Shown in pieces: positions 12,493-25,500 of a DNA stretch of 64,000 bases; position 1 is the stretch's first letter; each line of letters starts with the position of its first letter. This stretch comes from Chimonanthus salicifolius (taxonomy: Eukaryota; Streptophyta; Magnoliopsida; Laurales; Calycanthaceae): contig CM023534.1 of NCBI GenBank assembly GCA_013350335.1, positions 10,445,542 to 10,509,541 on the forward strand. The letters are read 5' to 3'. The position numbers were made by a program, and so were the translations under genes. A model generated the notes under the pieces. It did no database searches, was not told where the DNA came from, and worked only from the letters and a program-made list of their open reading frames with translations.

Positions 12493-12700
12493 GAGTTGAA
12501 TTGATGGTAAAGAACTCAGTTCAAATAGTGAGAGTTTTGATTTCGATTATCACTCTATTTAAAAAAGTCACTTCACTCTACTATAAAAGATCACTATCTA
12601 TAGATTTATCCTATGTAAGGATATGAAAGTTTGCACATGCCTCGAAAATTAATCGGGTGCTAAGAGCCCGGGACACCCTGATCATAAAAAAAAAAAAAAA
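12493..12700 (+). mobile_element. SINE (family A)
   Basis: The 3' body (GGATATGAAAGTTTGCACATG, AATCGGGTGCTAAGAG, GGACACCCTGATCAT, then A14) closely parallels the copy at 6992-7186. The head is more degenerate (GATTTCGATTATC in the B-box position). No duplication was resolved. Confidence 0.6.
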
Positions 12701-13191
12701 TTTAACATTTGCAGATATCCATCCAACTTATCTTCTTGTTTTATCTCATATATATTATATAAATATTTATGCAATAATCTAACATTAAATACAAAAGATC
12801 ACATGTTGGAAAAAAAAATTGGATCCTTAAATGCCTTTGAAACACCTATTATCACGCGTGAAATATCAATATAGTATATATCATATTGAAATTCACCTAA
12901 CTTAGTGTTAAGAGTTTAATTTGACAAACTTCATTAGTTTTAAAGCTTTTGATCTATTAATTAATTAAAGTGTAAAAAAAAATAAGAGTTACAATACGAG
13001 AAGTTAGGGATAATTTGAGCCTTGGAAGCTTCATTTCTTTCTATAATATCCTCCTCTATTTTATGATTTGAAACTCTTTTCACTGAACCAAAGTAATTTT
13101 TAAAAATATATCTCATACCATACAACCAGTTAGCCACACTAATTATTAAATCTTTTAGGTGAATACCTTTTACTCTGTCTCCAGGGCCGGC

Positions 13192-13465
13192 TCTATCCAA
13201 AGGCAACAAAAGCGGCCGTTTAAGGCCCCAAATATTAGAAGGTCCGAAATTATTGATAATCTTATTGTAAAACTCTATTACGGAGGCCAAAATTTCGGCT
13301 TCAGGAGTGTTAAAAAAAAGGCCCGAAACTCCTTTTCAGATTCTTTTTTATTATATATAATTAAAATTTTAATTAAATACTACTTATAATAATATGTTAA
13401 ATACAAAGAAGGTCCCGTTTAGATTTTTTGTTTTAGGCCTTAACTTGTGTATGGCCAAATTTGCC
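13192..13465. mobile_element. Probable degenerate hAT-like MITE
   Basis: The left end CAGGGCCGGCTCTAT followed by GTTTAAGGCCCCAAATAT has the look of widespread plant hAT elements that start CAGGGCCGGC. The right part (TTTTAGGCCTTAACTTG, GGCCAAATTTGCC) could be the decayed opposite end. Neither a clean terminal inverted repeat nor a target duplication is visible. Confidence 0.4.
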
Positions 13466-13884
13466 TATCCCATATGATAAATTTTAGAGACGATAGCCGT
13501 TATTGGGTTAGAGTGCCAGACTTAGATTTGATGCTCAAAAATATTCAAAATTAAATTTAGTTGAATGATGAGATCCAACTTTAATCTTTCTTAAGTTTAT
13601 ATATTGTTAAAAAAACTAAACCCAAATCCAACTAAAATGCAAGAATTATTAAATTTTGTAGGTCAATGGGCTCTTTCACATTGAATAATCAATATAGAGT
13701 TATATAGTATTCTAAAATAAAAAAACTTACTATTATAATTTAGATCAATCAAAATCAAAGGTGAGGTGAATTATTAATTTGAAGGAAAATAGGTTCCCTA
13801 AGAAAGGAGACTGAAGTCACTGAAAGTATTGAATTTCAAAGGTCTCTTCGTCCCGAGAGAATTAAGTGATTGAGATGTTCCACA

Positions 13885-14038
13885 TGATTAGATTTATTTA
13901 ATAAGTGATTATATGAATATAAAATATATAAAATTTTACTATCATATTGTTTTTAAAGTTTTGATTAGATTTATTTAATAGATGATTACGTGAATAAAAA
14001 ATATATAAAATTTTACTATCATATTGTTTTTAAAGTTT
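13885..14038. repeat. Two-copy tandem repeat, period 77 bp
   Basis: TGATTAGATTTATTTAATA is followed by a GTGAATA-type stretch and then TTTTACTATCATATTG. The unit occurs twice head-to-tail, at 13885-13961 and 13962-14038, with only a few differences. It is AT-rich and non-coding. Confidence 0.7.
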
Positions 14039-14176
14039 TGATAAGTACAGAACATTGATTTTTAAATGTTTAAAATCAAGAAATAGAATGATCAAATGAA
14101 AGTGAAACTTCATATACAACCTACTCACAGTATTCTTTGCATCACATTCAACTATATGGACTCCAAGACTCATTAG

Positions 14177-14363
14177 ATGATATAAGATTTGTAATATCGG
14201 TATTGACCAATATATTGGTTGTGAAATTTTTTTCTCTAATTTTTTGAATTAAAACCACCGATATCAGACGATATAAGTGATATATATATCAGACGATATC
14301 GACAATCAGATCAACTGATATATATATATATATAGGTTTTAAAAACCAATATTAAAATCCCTC
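14177..14363. mobile_element. hAT-like MITE, palindrome family, diverged copy
   Basis: A 187-bp element with ATATCGG and CCGATATCAG motifs and a central TTTTTTTCTCTAATTTTTT tract, as in the copy at 63321. It is bounded by identical 8-bp sequences, CTCATTAG at 14169-14176 and again at 14364-14371. The right end (AAAATCCCTCT) matches the expected inverse of AGGGGTTTT; the left end has decayed. Confidence 0.6.
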
Positions 14364-15306
14364 TCTCATTAGAGAATCTTGATAGAATTTTTTATTATAA
14401 AATATTGTAATTATAGGATTTTTTGGATAGAGCACAATTCAAATTCATCTTACTTATTATATTGAAAAATTAAAATTCAGAACTTTATATATTTAATAAA
14501 TTAAAAGCATTTAAGGTTTTTTTTTTTTTCAATGTCGACCGACAACCACATACGAAACGACATTCTCCTCCCACAACAATTACATGCAACTTTATTGACG
14601 CTTTTAAAGTTTAGGACACCACACCGACACTTCGGTACCTACATTTGAAATTAATAAACAAAATCAATAACTTTCAAACATCAAAACTAAAATTTGTGCA
14701 CTTCATCCTCTTAAAGATGTAGAATTCGTCATATTTAATTCCAAAAGTTTTTTATTTTTATTTTAAAAACAATTTTCTTTTTCTCTCTCTTTTAATGGAA
14801 CATTTTTTTTATAAGGTTTACTATTTAGAAATGTCAATATACATTGTATGCAGTAAATCACTTAAGTAAAAATATAAAAAAAAAATTAACCATCTAACAA
14901 TAAATGTGTTAAATTTAATAATGAATATATTAAATCTGATATTGAAAATCATTTAGATTGATATTTCAATTTTTTTTTTCAATTAACTCAAGCATAGATA
15001 AGATATATGATAGATTGACATTGATTAAAAATATAATTTTTTTTTCAAATGTGTATATGTAAAAAATCTTAACGTTTTGCATCTAACGAGTGTAAGCATT
15101 TATGTGGAGATTTGACCACAAGTGGATCCGTCAAACTCTTAATTATATTAACATATTTCGATATTTCATTATATATACATATTTATATTGTTTAAAGAGA
15201 GCTTCTCCCTTCATATTAGTTTATAATATTTTAATTTTTATATTTATTAGGATAGAATGTCAATAAAATTTGATTAGCGAAGATATCTATTAATATGATA
15301 TATATA

Positions 15307-15465
15307 TTTTTTTGAATTTATGTGTGGAAAACCGCGGGATAATCAGTGTAAAACCTCTACGAGTGAGCCCAGTACCCTTAGGGCACACTAAGGTTAGACT
15401 ATGAAGGTTCATACCCATAACCTCTTGCTTTTTGATGTGAGAGATAACTAGTTGAAGTATACCCA
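15307..15465 (-). mobile_element. SINE (family C), reverse orientation
   Basis: On the minus strand the order is GTTATGGGTATGAACC (B-box region), TTAGTGTGCCCTAAGG, GTAGAGGTTTTACACTG, and a tail TAAATTCAAAAAAA. This parallels the copy at 37958-38118. It has diverged considerably. Confidence 0.55.
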
Positions 15466-16692
15466 TGTGGGTATCTTTTAAATATATATATATATCTTAA
15501 AAGTTTAATAATATCAACTAATATATCTTATTTCACTCTTTTTTGATTTCATAACTTTACTTCTCACTCAAAATATGAAGTCTAACATGTTAAGTGCTAC
15601 AAACCATGTCCAACCAAATCAATTAAAATTTTAAGTGAATCAATCATGTGATATTCATTTCAATCTAAATGCTCCAAAATAACTCAATCATTCAATTAGT
15701 ACCAAATTCAAATAAGTAGTTATATATTTTCTCAAACAATTCATATTTTTGGAGTCGGCTTAAACTATAATTTAAAAACTCAAAAAATCTTGGTCAAATC
15801 AATTTAATTTGACTTAATTTGATAAAGTTTTAACTCAAATAAGTTAACAAGTTTTATTAATTTTTTTATATTTATAAAATAACTCACATAAGCCACTTGA
15901 CTATAAAATTCGAATTTAAGATCACTCTCAACCATCAACCAAACACAGTTTCTAAATTCTAGACTTAGGAAATTGAAACATCCGTCAACAATTTTGGAAT
16001 GTACGTACATCTTTGAATATAAGTGAAATAAATGAAACAGCAGAGACTTAGACCTGAATAAATAGAAAAGAATCAATAAATTATAATTAAAAGATATTTT
16101 CACTAAATACTGATGAATACAATAGTTAAAAGTTGGAAACTTAAATCATCAATGAATTCTAATAATTATATCGTAGTGTAGAAACCTAAAAATAGCTACT
16201 TCCTTCATGCCAGGTGTCATCTAGAGAATCACGTACTAAATTTACGTAAATTTATACCTTAACATGCCACTTAAATCCTAATTGGACTATCTTACTTAAA
16301 ATTTGTATATTTTCAAATATTTATATTTAAATATTGTGTTAATATTATTTTTATTGTTGGAGAATGCTCAAATAGGCCCTAGTGTTAGATAGTTCAAATT
16401 GTTTAAAATACAACTTTATTTAAATTAAGCAGTAATGAGCATTCATTCAATTTATTTTCTATCATAAGATCAAATGTTTATTTATACTATAAACATCTAC
16501 CTAATAATAGTATTTAAATAATAAATAAAATCTAGAATGATGACATAATATCTAAAAATATTCACAAAACACTAAATTTATATATATTACATCAAAATTT
16601 CTTTTATTATCAATAGAAAATTTCCAATTATAAGATCTTGGAATCTCCAATTACGGCAAAGCGCGTCCTGTGTAGAGTGAACTGCTCTTGTC

Positions 16693-16699
16693 TATAAAA
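16693..16699 (+). promoter_or_regulatory. TATA box of the UDP-arabinose mutase gene
   Basis: TATAAAA lies 84-90 bases upstream of the start codon. It is followed by a pyrimidine-rich leader (TTCTTCTCCCTCTCTCTTCTT), a common layout for highly expressed plant genes. Confidence 0.7.
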
Positions 16700-16782
16700 A
16701 CAGACACCCCGCCTTGTATTTTTCATTGCTTCTTCTCCCTCTCTCTTCTTCAGACAGGAAGACTGGTAAAGAGGGGTTGACC

Positions 16783-19700
16783 ATGGCGGGCTCATCTTCG
16801 ATTCCAGTGACTCCTGTCTTGAAAGATGAGCTTGACATAGTCATTCCGACGATCAGGAATCTCGACTTTTTGGAGATGTGGAGGCCCTTCTTCCAGCCAT
16901 ACCATCTCATCATAGTCCAGGACGGCGATCCTTCTAAGATCATCAAAGTTCCAGAGGGCTTCGACTACGAGCTCTACAATCGCAACGACATCAACCGGAT
17001 CTTGGGTCCTAAGGCCTCCTGCATCTCTTTCAAGGACTCTGCTTGCCGATGCTTCGGCTACATGGTCTCCAAGAAGAAGTACATCTACACGATCGACGAT
17101 GATTGCTTTGTAAGTTCTCTCGGATTTTTATTCCAATCTTCTTTAAATTTTATTTAATGCCGTCTTGGGCGTTCTGGATCTGGGTTTTTCACTTGAGGAG
17201 CAGTGGTTTGGGTTTTGTGGAGAAAGATCGGATCTTGGGGTTTATCGTTTGAAGGGTTTTGGCAAAGAGTCTGGCACTTTGGGTTAGCTTGGAGTTTATA
17301 TTTTTTATTCTTTGTTTAGTTTTAGATCTGTGATTTTGGTTTAGCAGTAGTGTGTTTGATTTTGTGAAGAAAGGAGGGATCTTGGGTTTTGGTTTAAAAA
17401 AGTGGCGCTTTAAATGTGGTTTTGCTTTGTTGTTTGCTTCTTTGTTGATCTGGCCTTTTGGTTTTAAGGGCTAGGAGTTTGGGTTGCGGTGAGAAAGGTT
17501 GGGTTTTTTTTTTTTTTTTTTTCTGTTGTTATTTTTCATAGCCTTTTTCTTTTTTCTTATCATTATTTTCTTGAATTTTGATCCAGGATTTTTTATTTAA
17601 CTGTTAAGAATTTGTGCTTTTTGACAAGGTTGGATATTTGGTTTTTTATTTGTGAAGTTTCTCTTTTAATAGAATGGTTTATGGAAATGGAGGATGTCTG
17701 GTTTTGTTGAAAGCTCTGAGTTTTGAAGATTTGAGTTTCTATTTTCATTGTGAGAGTGAGACTGGTTTTTGTTTATATACAATTTTGATAGATCTTTCAT
17801 ATGATGTGTAGGAAATGATTTCCTCATTATACCATCTAAACTTGTCTAAATTCCATCTGTTCTGTTTTCAAATTCAAATTTTAATTATTACGCCTGGCTG
17901 CCAGATGACCAGATCTCATTATCTGAAATCTAACTATCATTTTACAGTCAGTTGATGATGGTACATGGTTGTTAATTGAATCATAAATGTCACATAATAT
18001 CAATTGCTGATATCTCCATGCCCATTTTCATGTTATTTTATGTACAATTGAGGTACAACTATGTTCTTTCATGATGATGTTCATTGGGTTGCTCTGCCAT
18101 GCACTATGACTTGTTTAAAAGGTAGACGGTATCTCCACCGGACCAAATATAATCTTCAAACCAAATCGGCCCAGTATGTAAACATAGACTATTAGAAGCT
18201 TTTGTTGACTAATTTTTTATACTGCTGGATGAGATCTTATGTGCTTTCTGATCTTGGTGATCTACTTGCATTCACAGCTAAGGGTTTTTCTTTTTCACAT
18301 TATCTGTTTTTTGTAGCCAGTCAATATGAGTTTTGTCCATCTTGCTGATTGGTCTGATCTAGTGTTTTTTGTTATGTACCATGTTTTAGGTATGATTTTG
18401 TTTCATTATCCACAATTTTTTATTCCCCTATTTACAAATATTACTTGTTGATGCCTATATATTATCAAATCAATTAAAATTTCCAATCAGTAGGTTGAAT
18501 TTTTGTTCAGCTATTGGGGATCTAATCTTGGAACATGATGTTATTTCATAGGTTGCAAAAGACCCATCTGGGAAAGATATCAATGCACTTGAGCAGCATA
18601 TAAAGAATCTTCTTGCCCCAGCCACTCCCTTTTTCTTCAACACTCTGTACGACCCATACCGTGAAGGTGCTGACTTTGTCCGTGGCTACCCTTTCAGCCT
18701 GCGTGAAGGAGTTCCAACGGCTGTTTCTCATGGTCTTTGGCTCAATATTCCAGATTATGATGCTCCCACCCAGCTTGTCAAACCTCGTGAGAGAAATACC
18801 AGGTTCAGCTAGATCTTCTAACATTGTAGAATACTCTTATGGTCATATTTAAAATTCCAGTTAGACTTGATTACTTTGTTAGTTACATCTTTACTCATTT
18901 CAGGTATGTTGATGCTGTTCTTACAATACCCAAGGGAACCTTGTTCCCAATGTGTGGCATGAATTTGGCGTTCGACCGGGAACTTATTGGCCCCGCAATG
19001 TACTTTGGTTTGATGGGAGATGGCCAACCGATTGGTCGATATGATGATATGTGGGCAGGCTGGTGTATGAAGGTATGTTGTATCCCACCTCAATCACACA
19101 TATCTCATTGTTCATCATTTGTATCATGTTAAAATTGAATGTGTTTTCCATGTTTGAAACTTTTATTTTGATTCTCAGTTTTTCCCCTTTTACATTATAC
19201 AACCTATCTTTTACATGATCTTTATTTCTTTTGTTATTTAGATCAATTTAGCTAATGAAAATTTATACATCTGCTAGATATATGTTTGGTTTTGGTTCCC
19301 TATATTCTATATCAACTGTAAATAAAGTTGCCAATGTTTCCCTTTCAGTTGAAAGTCTATTACAATTAGCTCAATGGCACTACTTTGCGCCATTTTTAAA
19401 AAAAAAAATGGAGTACAATGAACCCTATTTTTGTTTAAGACAAACTGCTTTCCCTTCAATAGTCTAAAATAGACCAGAAAATGGTTATGCCGGTGAAGAA
19501 TGTTCTTTTTACCCAAAAATATATTTACATGAAATTCTATTGCTGCCATTTGACAACTGTCATGGAATTAATTGAACTTCCTTCAAATGTTAGGAATCGA
19601 GTTTGATACATGGGATTTTTCTTTTAGTAGCATACATAGATTGTTTTAAAGATTTCATTCTGGTCTTCCTTTTCTGTGTGTGTTGTGTGCTCAACTTAAC

Positions 19701-20561
19701 TTTTGATTGGCTAGAAATCTTGTGGAATATTCCCCCACGACACACTTGCTTGGGTCTGGCTGGCTGGCCAAGTTCCACTAGTCAGCTGAAAAAGTTTTTA
19801 CTTGTGAGGATAGGTAAGTGTTGTCGTTGACTTAAATGGCCAAAGTTCATTGTTCCATGGATTTCTCTCACGGACTGGAAACCATATAAACCCCAGCCAA
19901 GAGAGTAGGTCATCTACTTTTTGATTCTTTTGATTATAGAACAGATCCCTTTTCTTTGACCATGAATCTCTCTTCCTCATTTGCTTGTGGGGCATTGATG
20001 GGAGACAAAAGGAAGACTTTGTCTCCCATTGTGGAACATACATTGAGCCTCTCCATTGAAGGTGTCAATGGATTTGATAAGTGAATGTGTTGAACAAGAT
20101 CTCTCCCAAGTTTGCAGATGTTTGTGTTACTATAATAAATGTCTGTTTAGTCGAAGGTCGGAGCTATCATTTTCTACTATTTGCAAAATGTTAAAAGTGG
20201 CTGATTTTGTTTCAACTTTTTGCAGGTGATCTGTGACCACCTAGGCTGGGGAGTCAAGACAGGTCTGCCTTACATATGGCATAGCAAAGCTAGCAACCCA
20301 TTTGTAAACCTCAAAAAGGAATACAAGGGGATCTACTGGCAGGAAGAGCTGATACCATTCTTCCAATCTGCAACCCTTCCAAAGGAGTGCACTACTGTTC
20401 AAAAATGCTACGTTGAACTCTCCAGTCAAGTAAAGGCGAAGCTCGGGAAGGTTGACCCCTACTTCCTCAAGCTAGCAGATGCCATGGTCACCTGGATAGA
20501 AGCTTGGGATGAGCTCAACCCGTCTGGGAAGGATGTGCCCAACGGTCCTGCCAAAGCATAA
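16783..20561 (+). CDS. UDP-arabinopyranose mutase / reversibly glycosylated polypeptide (RGP)
   Basis: Enzymes of this family interconvert UDP-L-arabinopyranose and UDP-L-arabinofuranose in the cytosol and at the Golgi surface, supplying arabinofuranose for pectins, xylans and glycoproteins. Four exons join in frame: 16783-17109, 18552-18802, 18904-19072, 20226-20561, giving 360 residues, the usual family length. The N-terminus has the GT75-type start [14 protein letters not shown], and the metal/nucleotide-binding DDD lies at residues 105-107 (YTIDDDCF). The segment [17 protein letters not shown] (about 147-162) holds the arginines around the self-glycosylation site. [28 protein letters not shown] and [14 protein letters not shown] are also strongly conserved. 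The C-terminal tail is variable, as expected. The start is in a good context (ACCATGGCG). I favour the catalytic class 1 (RGP1/2-like) over RGP5-like, but cannot name the orthologue. Confidence 0.93.
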
Positions 20562-21196
20562 TAGATCTACTTCGTTCCTCATTATTTCCCTGCATTTTTT
20601 AGGACCTGAGTTAACTCTTTCTTTTCTTTTCTTTTCCTTTTTTACATTTATTTTGGCATGAGCTTTTTGTCGGTAGATTGGTGTATTTTTGCTGTTGGAG
20701 TATGTAATCTTATTGATCTACCATACTAGAGGGTACCAATATAATAATATCGTTTAGCTTATGTTTCGTTTAAGCCTGTGATTATTGGTGCTGTGAGGAA
20801 TAGTTGGAATGATGTTCACATTTCCATTCTTTTTAGGGATTTTGGCAGGCAGGTGGATTGGTTCTACTGCCTTTTTTGTTCATTCAGTTTTGCGGTGATT
20901 TGTCTTGTTTTATTGATATTTTGATTCAGTGAATGGTGGGTGTGAAACCAATGAATTTTTGCTTATTTGACAGCTCTGAATCCTCCATCAATTTCTTAGA
21001 GATTTTTACTCTATAATTGCAACAAATTATTAATTTTGAACCATTTATTAATTGCTGAAATTGGCAATAATTCTGAAATTCCACATAATTCTAAAACTAT
21101 TGTTTTAGTTTTAATACTTCAATCACTTCCAATATTTCATATTGGTAAAATACTTTGATTCTAAAATTAGAAAGGTTGGACAGTGACAACCCTTTT

Positions 21197-21340
21197 TCCT
21201 CATTCTCTTGGCACCAGCGCATTCAAATTTTGAATTTGGCATTTTTGCCTAATCTTTAAAAAGGTGTTTCCTCATTCTCTTGGCACCAGCGCATTCAAAT
21301 TTTGGATTTTGCATTTTGTCCAATCATTAGAAAAGCACCT
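21197..21340. repeat. Two-copy tandem repeat, period 72 bp
   Basis: TCCTCATTCTCTTGGCACCA starts at 21197 and again at 21269. Each is followed by GCGCATTCAAATTTTG and a T-rich segment ending near TTTAAAAAGG or TTAGAAAAGC. The copies differ at several positions in their second half. Confidence 0.7.
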
Positions 21341-21609
21341 TTTTCATATTTCAAGCTTCAAAAATAAATTTTAAATGTTTGAGCAAAAAGCCCTTTCCCT
21401 CCATTGCAACATATACTGTAGTCTTTTTCATGTAGAACTTTCAAAATAAGAATTCAAAACTTCAAAATTATAAGAGTTTCGTTTTTGCAGTCTATCATTT
21501 CTACAAAATAAAAAACACAAAAATGCCCTCAAATTGAGACTCACTATTTAAAACATTTCATTAAAACTTTGCATGTGTAATAAGTATTTTATATAAAAAA
21601 TAATCTTGC

Positions 21610-22020
21610 CTCACAAATCTCGTTTTCGGGATATTAACGGCAATCGTTAATAGCGAGATATTTTCAAATTCTCGATTTTTTATCTGAAATTTAACGGAAA
21701 AATCTCACGGAAAATATATTATTTAAAAATAAAACAAAAATATAAAAAATAAATAATGTGGCCAGAGTTTGAAAACATAGATGATATTTCAAAAATAAAA
21801 AATATATATTTGGCCCAAGCGTTTTTAAAGGGAATTTAGCGGTAAAATCCCGTGATTTTAACAGAAACTTACTGTTTCTCGCGATAAAAATGTTTTTAAC
21901 GGGAATTTACCGTTAAAAATGGCAAACGCGATAAACTTGGATTTTTAATGCCCAAAAGTTATTTTACCGATATTTTCGTGATAAAAATGAAAATATCGGA
22001 GATATTTGTTACATTGCCCC
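21610..22020. mobile_element. Possible non-autonomous DNA element rich in short palindromes
   Basis: The block contains repeated inverted motifs such as TTAACGG/CCGTTAA, TCTCGCGATAAAAATG, GATATTTTCGTGATAAAAAT and GAAAATATCGGAGATATTT. The outer ends (CACAAATCTCG on the left, and GTAACAAATATCTCCG read inward from the right) are loosely inverted. No target duplication was found. It resembles the TATCGGCCGATA family in style but not in exact sequence. Confidence 0.35.
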
Positions 22021-22523
22021 CGACAACAACTATGATTGTTGGAACTTGCTGTCCAATAAACACCAATCCAACAAACTACCTAGCATGCCTCATTCCCTGA
22101 TTTGCTAATCAAAACAGCCATCCATACCCAAGACACTAAGTATATCCATGTCAATCATGTTCCTTATCTCTATGAATATAAAGGCAATTTTGAAAAACAG
22201 ATTGATCATCACTAAAAATATTTAAATCAAAGGTGCAGAGTCAAAATGGGGTTAGATCAATTTTGGGCAAAAATCAAAAGAACTGCCCGTCAGTAGCTGG
22301 ATTGGGGGACAATCCAGAAATTCAATACAGTACTCACACAGCAGGAGAAACAGTAGCAAAAGAAACTGAACAATGGGAACCATCTTCATTGGCCATTTAA
22401 AAAAAATATTGCATTCATTTATTTATGTAATCAAAACAGGAGTGAAAGAAGAGGGCTTAACTACATTTTGTACATACTTTCAACAGGAGAAAAATGAAGC
22501 AACAAAATGGTGCACAGGCATAT

Positions 22524-25500
22524 TTATCTCCCGTTTGGCTCATCAACTGCAGAGTTCCTGGGTAATTGGTTATACACTAGCAATTTGCCATCATTGTCGG
22601 CTATGGCCAGAATGCCTGATTCTGCTTCAGTAGCAATACATGAAACTCCACTACCTGAAGCCAAAAATAAAAAGAAATCAGACCATTATCAAGACAAACT
22701 GAAGTTCATGTTTGGATTTTACAGTCACACAAATCTCTTTAGCACCCTTTGGATGTTCCCAGAATACAAGCAAAATGTACATGTATCCCGGTGGAACGGA
22801 GAGTGCTATGTTCCAAAAGACGCCCAGATGGTAAATCAAAATGCATAAATACCCAGGTGGACCAGATGGTCGGGTATTACTCCACATCCCTAGGTGGGTC
22901 CCACTTTGCCCATGGAAGATGGAGCATTTGAAAGTTCTACACTTTTACATGGGGCCCATGAAAACTTATCTTTACTGGATCAATCAGGCAATGCTTTTAA
23001 AGACCACAAATTCACAATCACTGTAAACTATTATTTGAATCCTCAGAACTTTTTGGTTTAAAACTACAGTTATTTGATCCAATTATGGTAATTCTTGATA
23101 AGTTATACGTGGAAGTGTAGACTGTTTCTACCAGGCTATCTCTAGGGGCAAATGTTGGCCCCAATTAGGGGTCCATGTATGTAGCGATGAATGTTAATTG
23201 GGCTGTGCAGAGAATAATAGACTTCAATATGATGCAATTGTATCTTCCCCAAACTGTTTCCAGAAAATTCCATATATGAAATGGAAAGTCATGCACTTTA
23301 TTTTAGCCCTGCCCTGCCCACCTTCCAAAGGGCATCCAAACTTGGCAGTGAGTTTAAAATAAACACCAATATCACAATATAAAGATGTTAGGAAATATTT
23401 GGAAAAGTAAATCCACCATGATGGTAATGTCTGCCCGGTTTGACAAAAGGAAAAAGTAAATCCACCATGATTCTGAAAAGATTCTGGACATTAAAAAGGC
23501 ACTTCATTTTCCAAATCTTTTTAAAGAACATTTTTTCAGTTTTAATTCAATGATATGTCAGATAAAAGTTCGAATCAACTTGCCATTTCTGGAGGACTAG
23601 CAAATTTTTTTGAAGGGAAGTATTGAAGGTTGTATACTGCAATATGAGCAATCATTAAGTGCTTATTTCTCGATCTTGAAAGTTGTGGGCCAAGTTACTT
23701 TACCATCAAAAGGGGGGAAAAGCAACATCGTTCAAGAACCATGAATCAGCTACAAAAAACTAATTATAACAGACAAAAGACCTGCTTTTCAAAAGTAGTA
23801 GCCAAGTGGCACCTGAGCCACACTATGAAAGGCCACATCAATGGAAAGCATATGTTCTATGATTCATTATGGCTTACCCACGAAATGATGCAGATTAACC
23901 AGTCTTTTTCCGGTAGACAATTCCCACTTATAGACCAGCCCATCGCTTGTGCCAATAATACCACGACCAGAAGACACATCTAAAGCAGAAGCCCTGCACA
24001 GAACAAAGACTTGGGTATCTAGAAATGAATGCTGTTGAAGGACAGATTACCAAAACATAAAGGAGGTTTGCCAGTGTGAATTCCATCAACTTATATTACA
24101 AGGTGGGTCAATGGCAACAGAACCCTAAAATTCATGCATCTCTCAGAAATGGTCAGTTGCCATACAGATTACTGAGGATAGAGTCGATTCTAGGTTTCAA
24201 TATTTTGAAATATAAGTGCTGAATCAATGGGAATGTGTACTTCGGCTAAGGTGTATTTGAGTATACCCCAAATAACATTTAGTTAGAAAGTTCGCAATCC
24301 AGCAAACAAATTTCTGTGCCACTTCATCTTCCACTGCATCTGTAGTGGAAAAAAATACTCTCCTGATATTCTTGCCTGTAGCAAAATTAGCAATCAGAAG
24401 AGTCAGGGAAAACATTACCCACACAGTGCACATTATCAGACCCACTTGCTATTTGGGGTACACCCAAATCAATGATATACGATGTGAATTAATCCACTAC
24501 CAAACTCAAAAGCTTTAAATGCATAGGAACACAAAACAAGGCACCTTGAATCCAATATGCTTCCCATGATAACTCTATTTTCAACCAGCAGAGCTAACCG
24601 CCACAACCCAAATGTCCTTGTGTCAATGTCTGCTGGATGACCAAGTTCAGCATCAGAATCTGAAGCAGCAGAGACCAGAAGCCAGACAGCTGTGCCATCC
24701 CCATTTGGTGGAAGAGATCCATGATCCACACCAGCTCCTGAAAAACACATTTCTGTTGCTGCCATCATCTCTTCTATATGTTCATCTAACTTGGATATAG
24801 TTCTTTTCCAACTGAAGAAACCAACTGGAAGTACACGAGAAACTGAATAGCCAGGAGAAGAAAACCTTGCTACTAGGATGCGCTTGGAGATGTCCCTGAA
24901 AGAAGCAACAGTAACACATTGTGGCAAGGCTTGCATGGGATCTGAATTGCAATAATATTATTGAAGAGAGATGCATCAAGACAAAAGCAGATCCAATCTC
25001 ATATAGAATATCTGTGCTCTTGTGACAGATCATTCGTCAGATTAAGTCCCACCATAACTGGTGCCCTAAGATTTTACATATTAGAAGATACGGACTATTT
25101 TATTTAGCATTCTGGACCTAGCTGTACTTGTTTCTCAGTCATTCATATCTAGGCCATTGGATGAAGAGTCAGGATACTCCAAAATGGAAATTTCTTTAAG
25201 GATTCCCCCATCTACAGAAGCAGCCCTTAGTATTAGCAACCATCATCTTCAAACCATAGGCTTCACTAAAAGAAAGGCACGAATCAGACCCACTAAAACT
25301 GTCTTACCAACTTTTAGCAACTAGTCTTGCCAATTGGCCCAGTTAAACTCAAGACATCACCACAGAAGTACATTGTCCTCTTCTCATTTCTTAGCTGCCC
25401 AACACTTAACTTGATAAAATAATGTAGGGGTAACTGCAGTGTTATCCCTTTAGTTAAGTGGCACTCATTTAATTACATAAGACTATTATCTTATTTCTAC

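Larger units (their letters stand above)
7444..16690. other. Gene-free repeat-rich intergenic block
   Basis: About 9.2 kb without a supportable gene. The short open frames here are not conserved-looking and sit in AT-rich or repeat sequence. Identifiable contents are SINE copies, a diverged repeat seen three times between 9528 and 10990, MITE-like inverted repeats, and local tandem duplications, each listed separately. The remainder is AT-rich sequence with no recognisable feature. Confidence 0.7.
20562..22523. other. Convergent intergenic region between the RGP and FYR-domain genes
   Basis: The first ~230 bases are the presumed RGP 3' UTR. The rest is AT-rich. It contains a 72-bp tandem duplication (21197-21340) and a block of degenerate palindromic sequence (about 21610-22020). 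The final 300 bases probably include the 3' UTR of the minus-strand gene ending at 22524. I see no gene. Confidence 0.6.
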
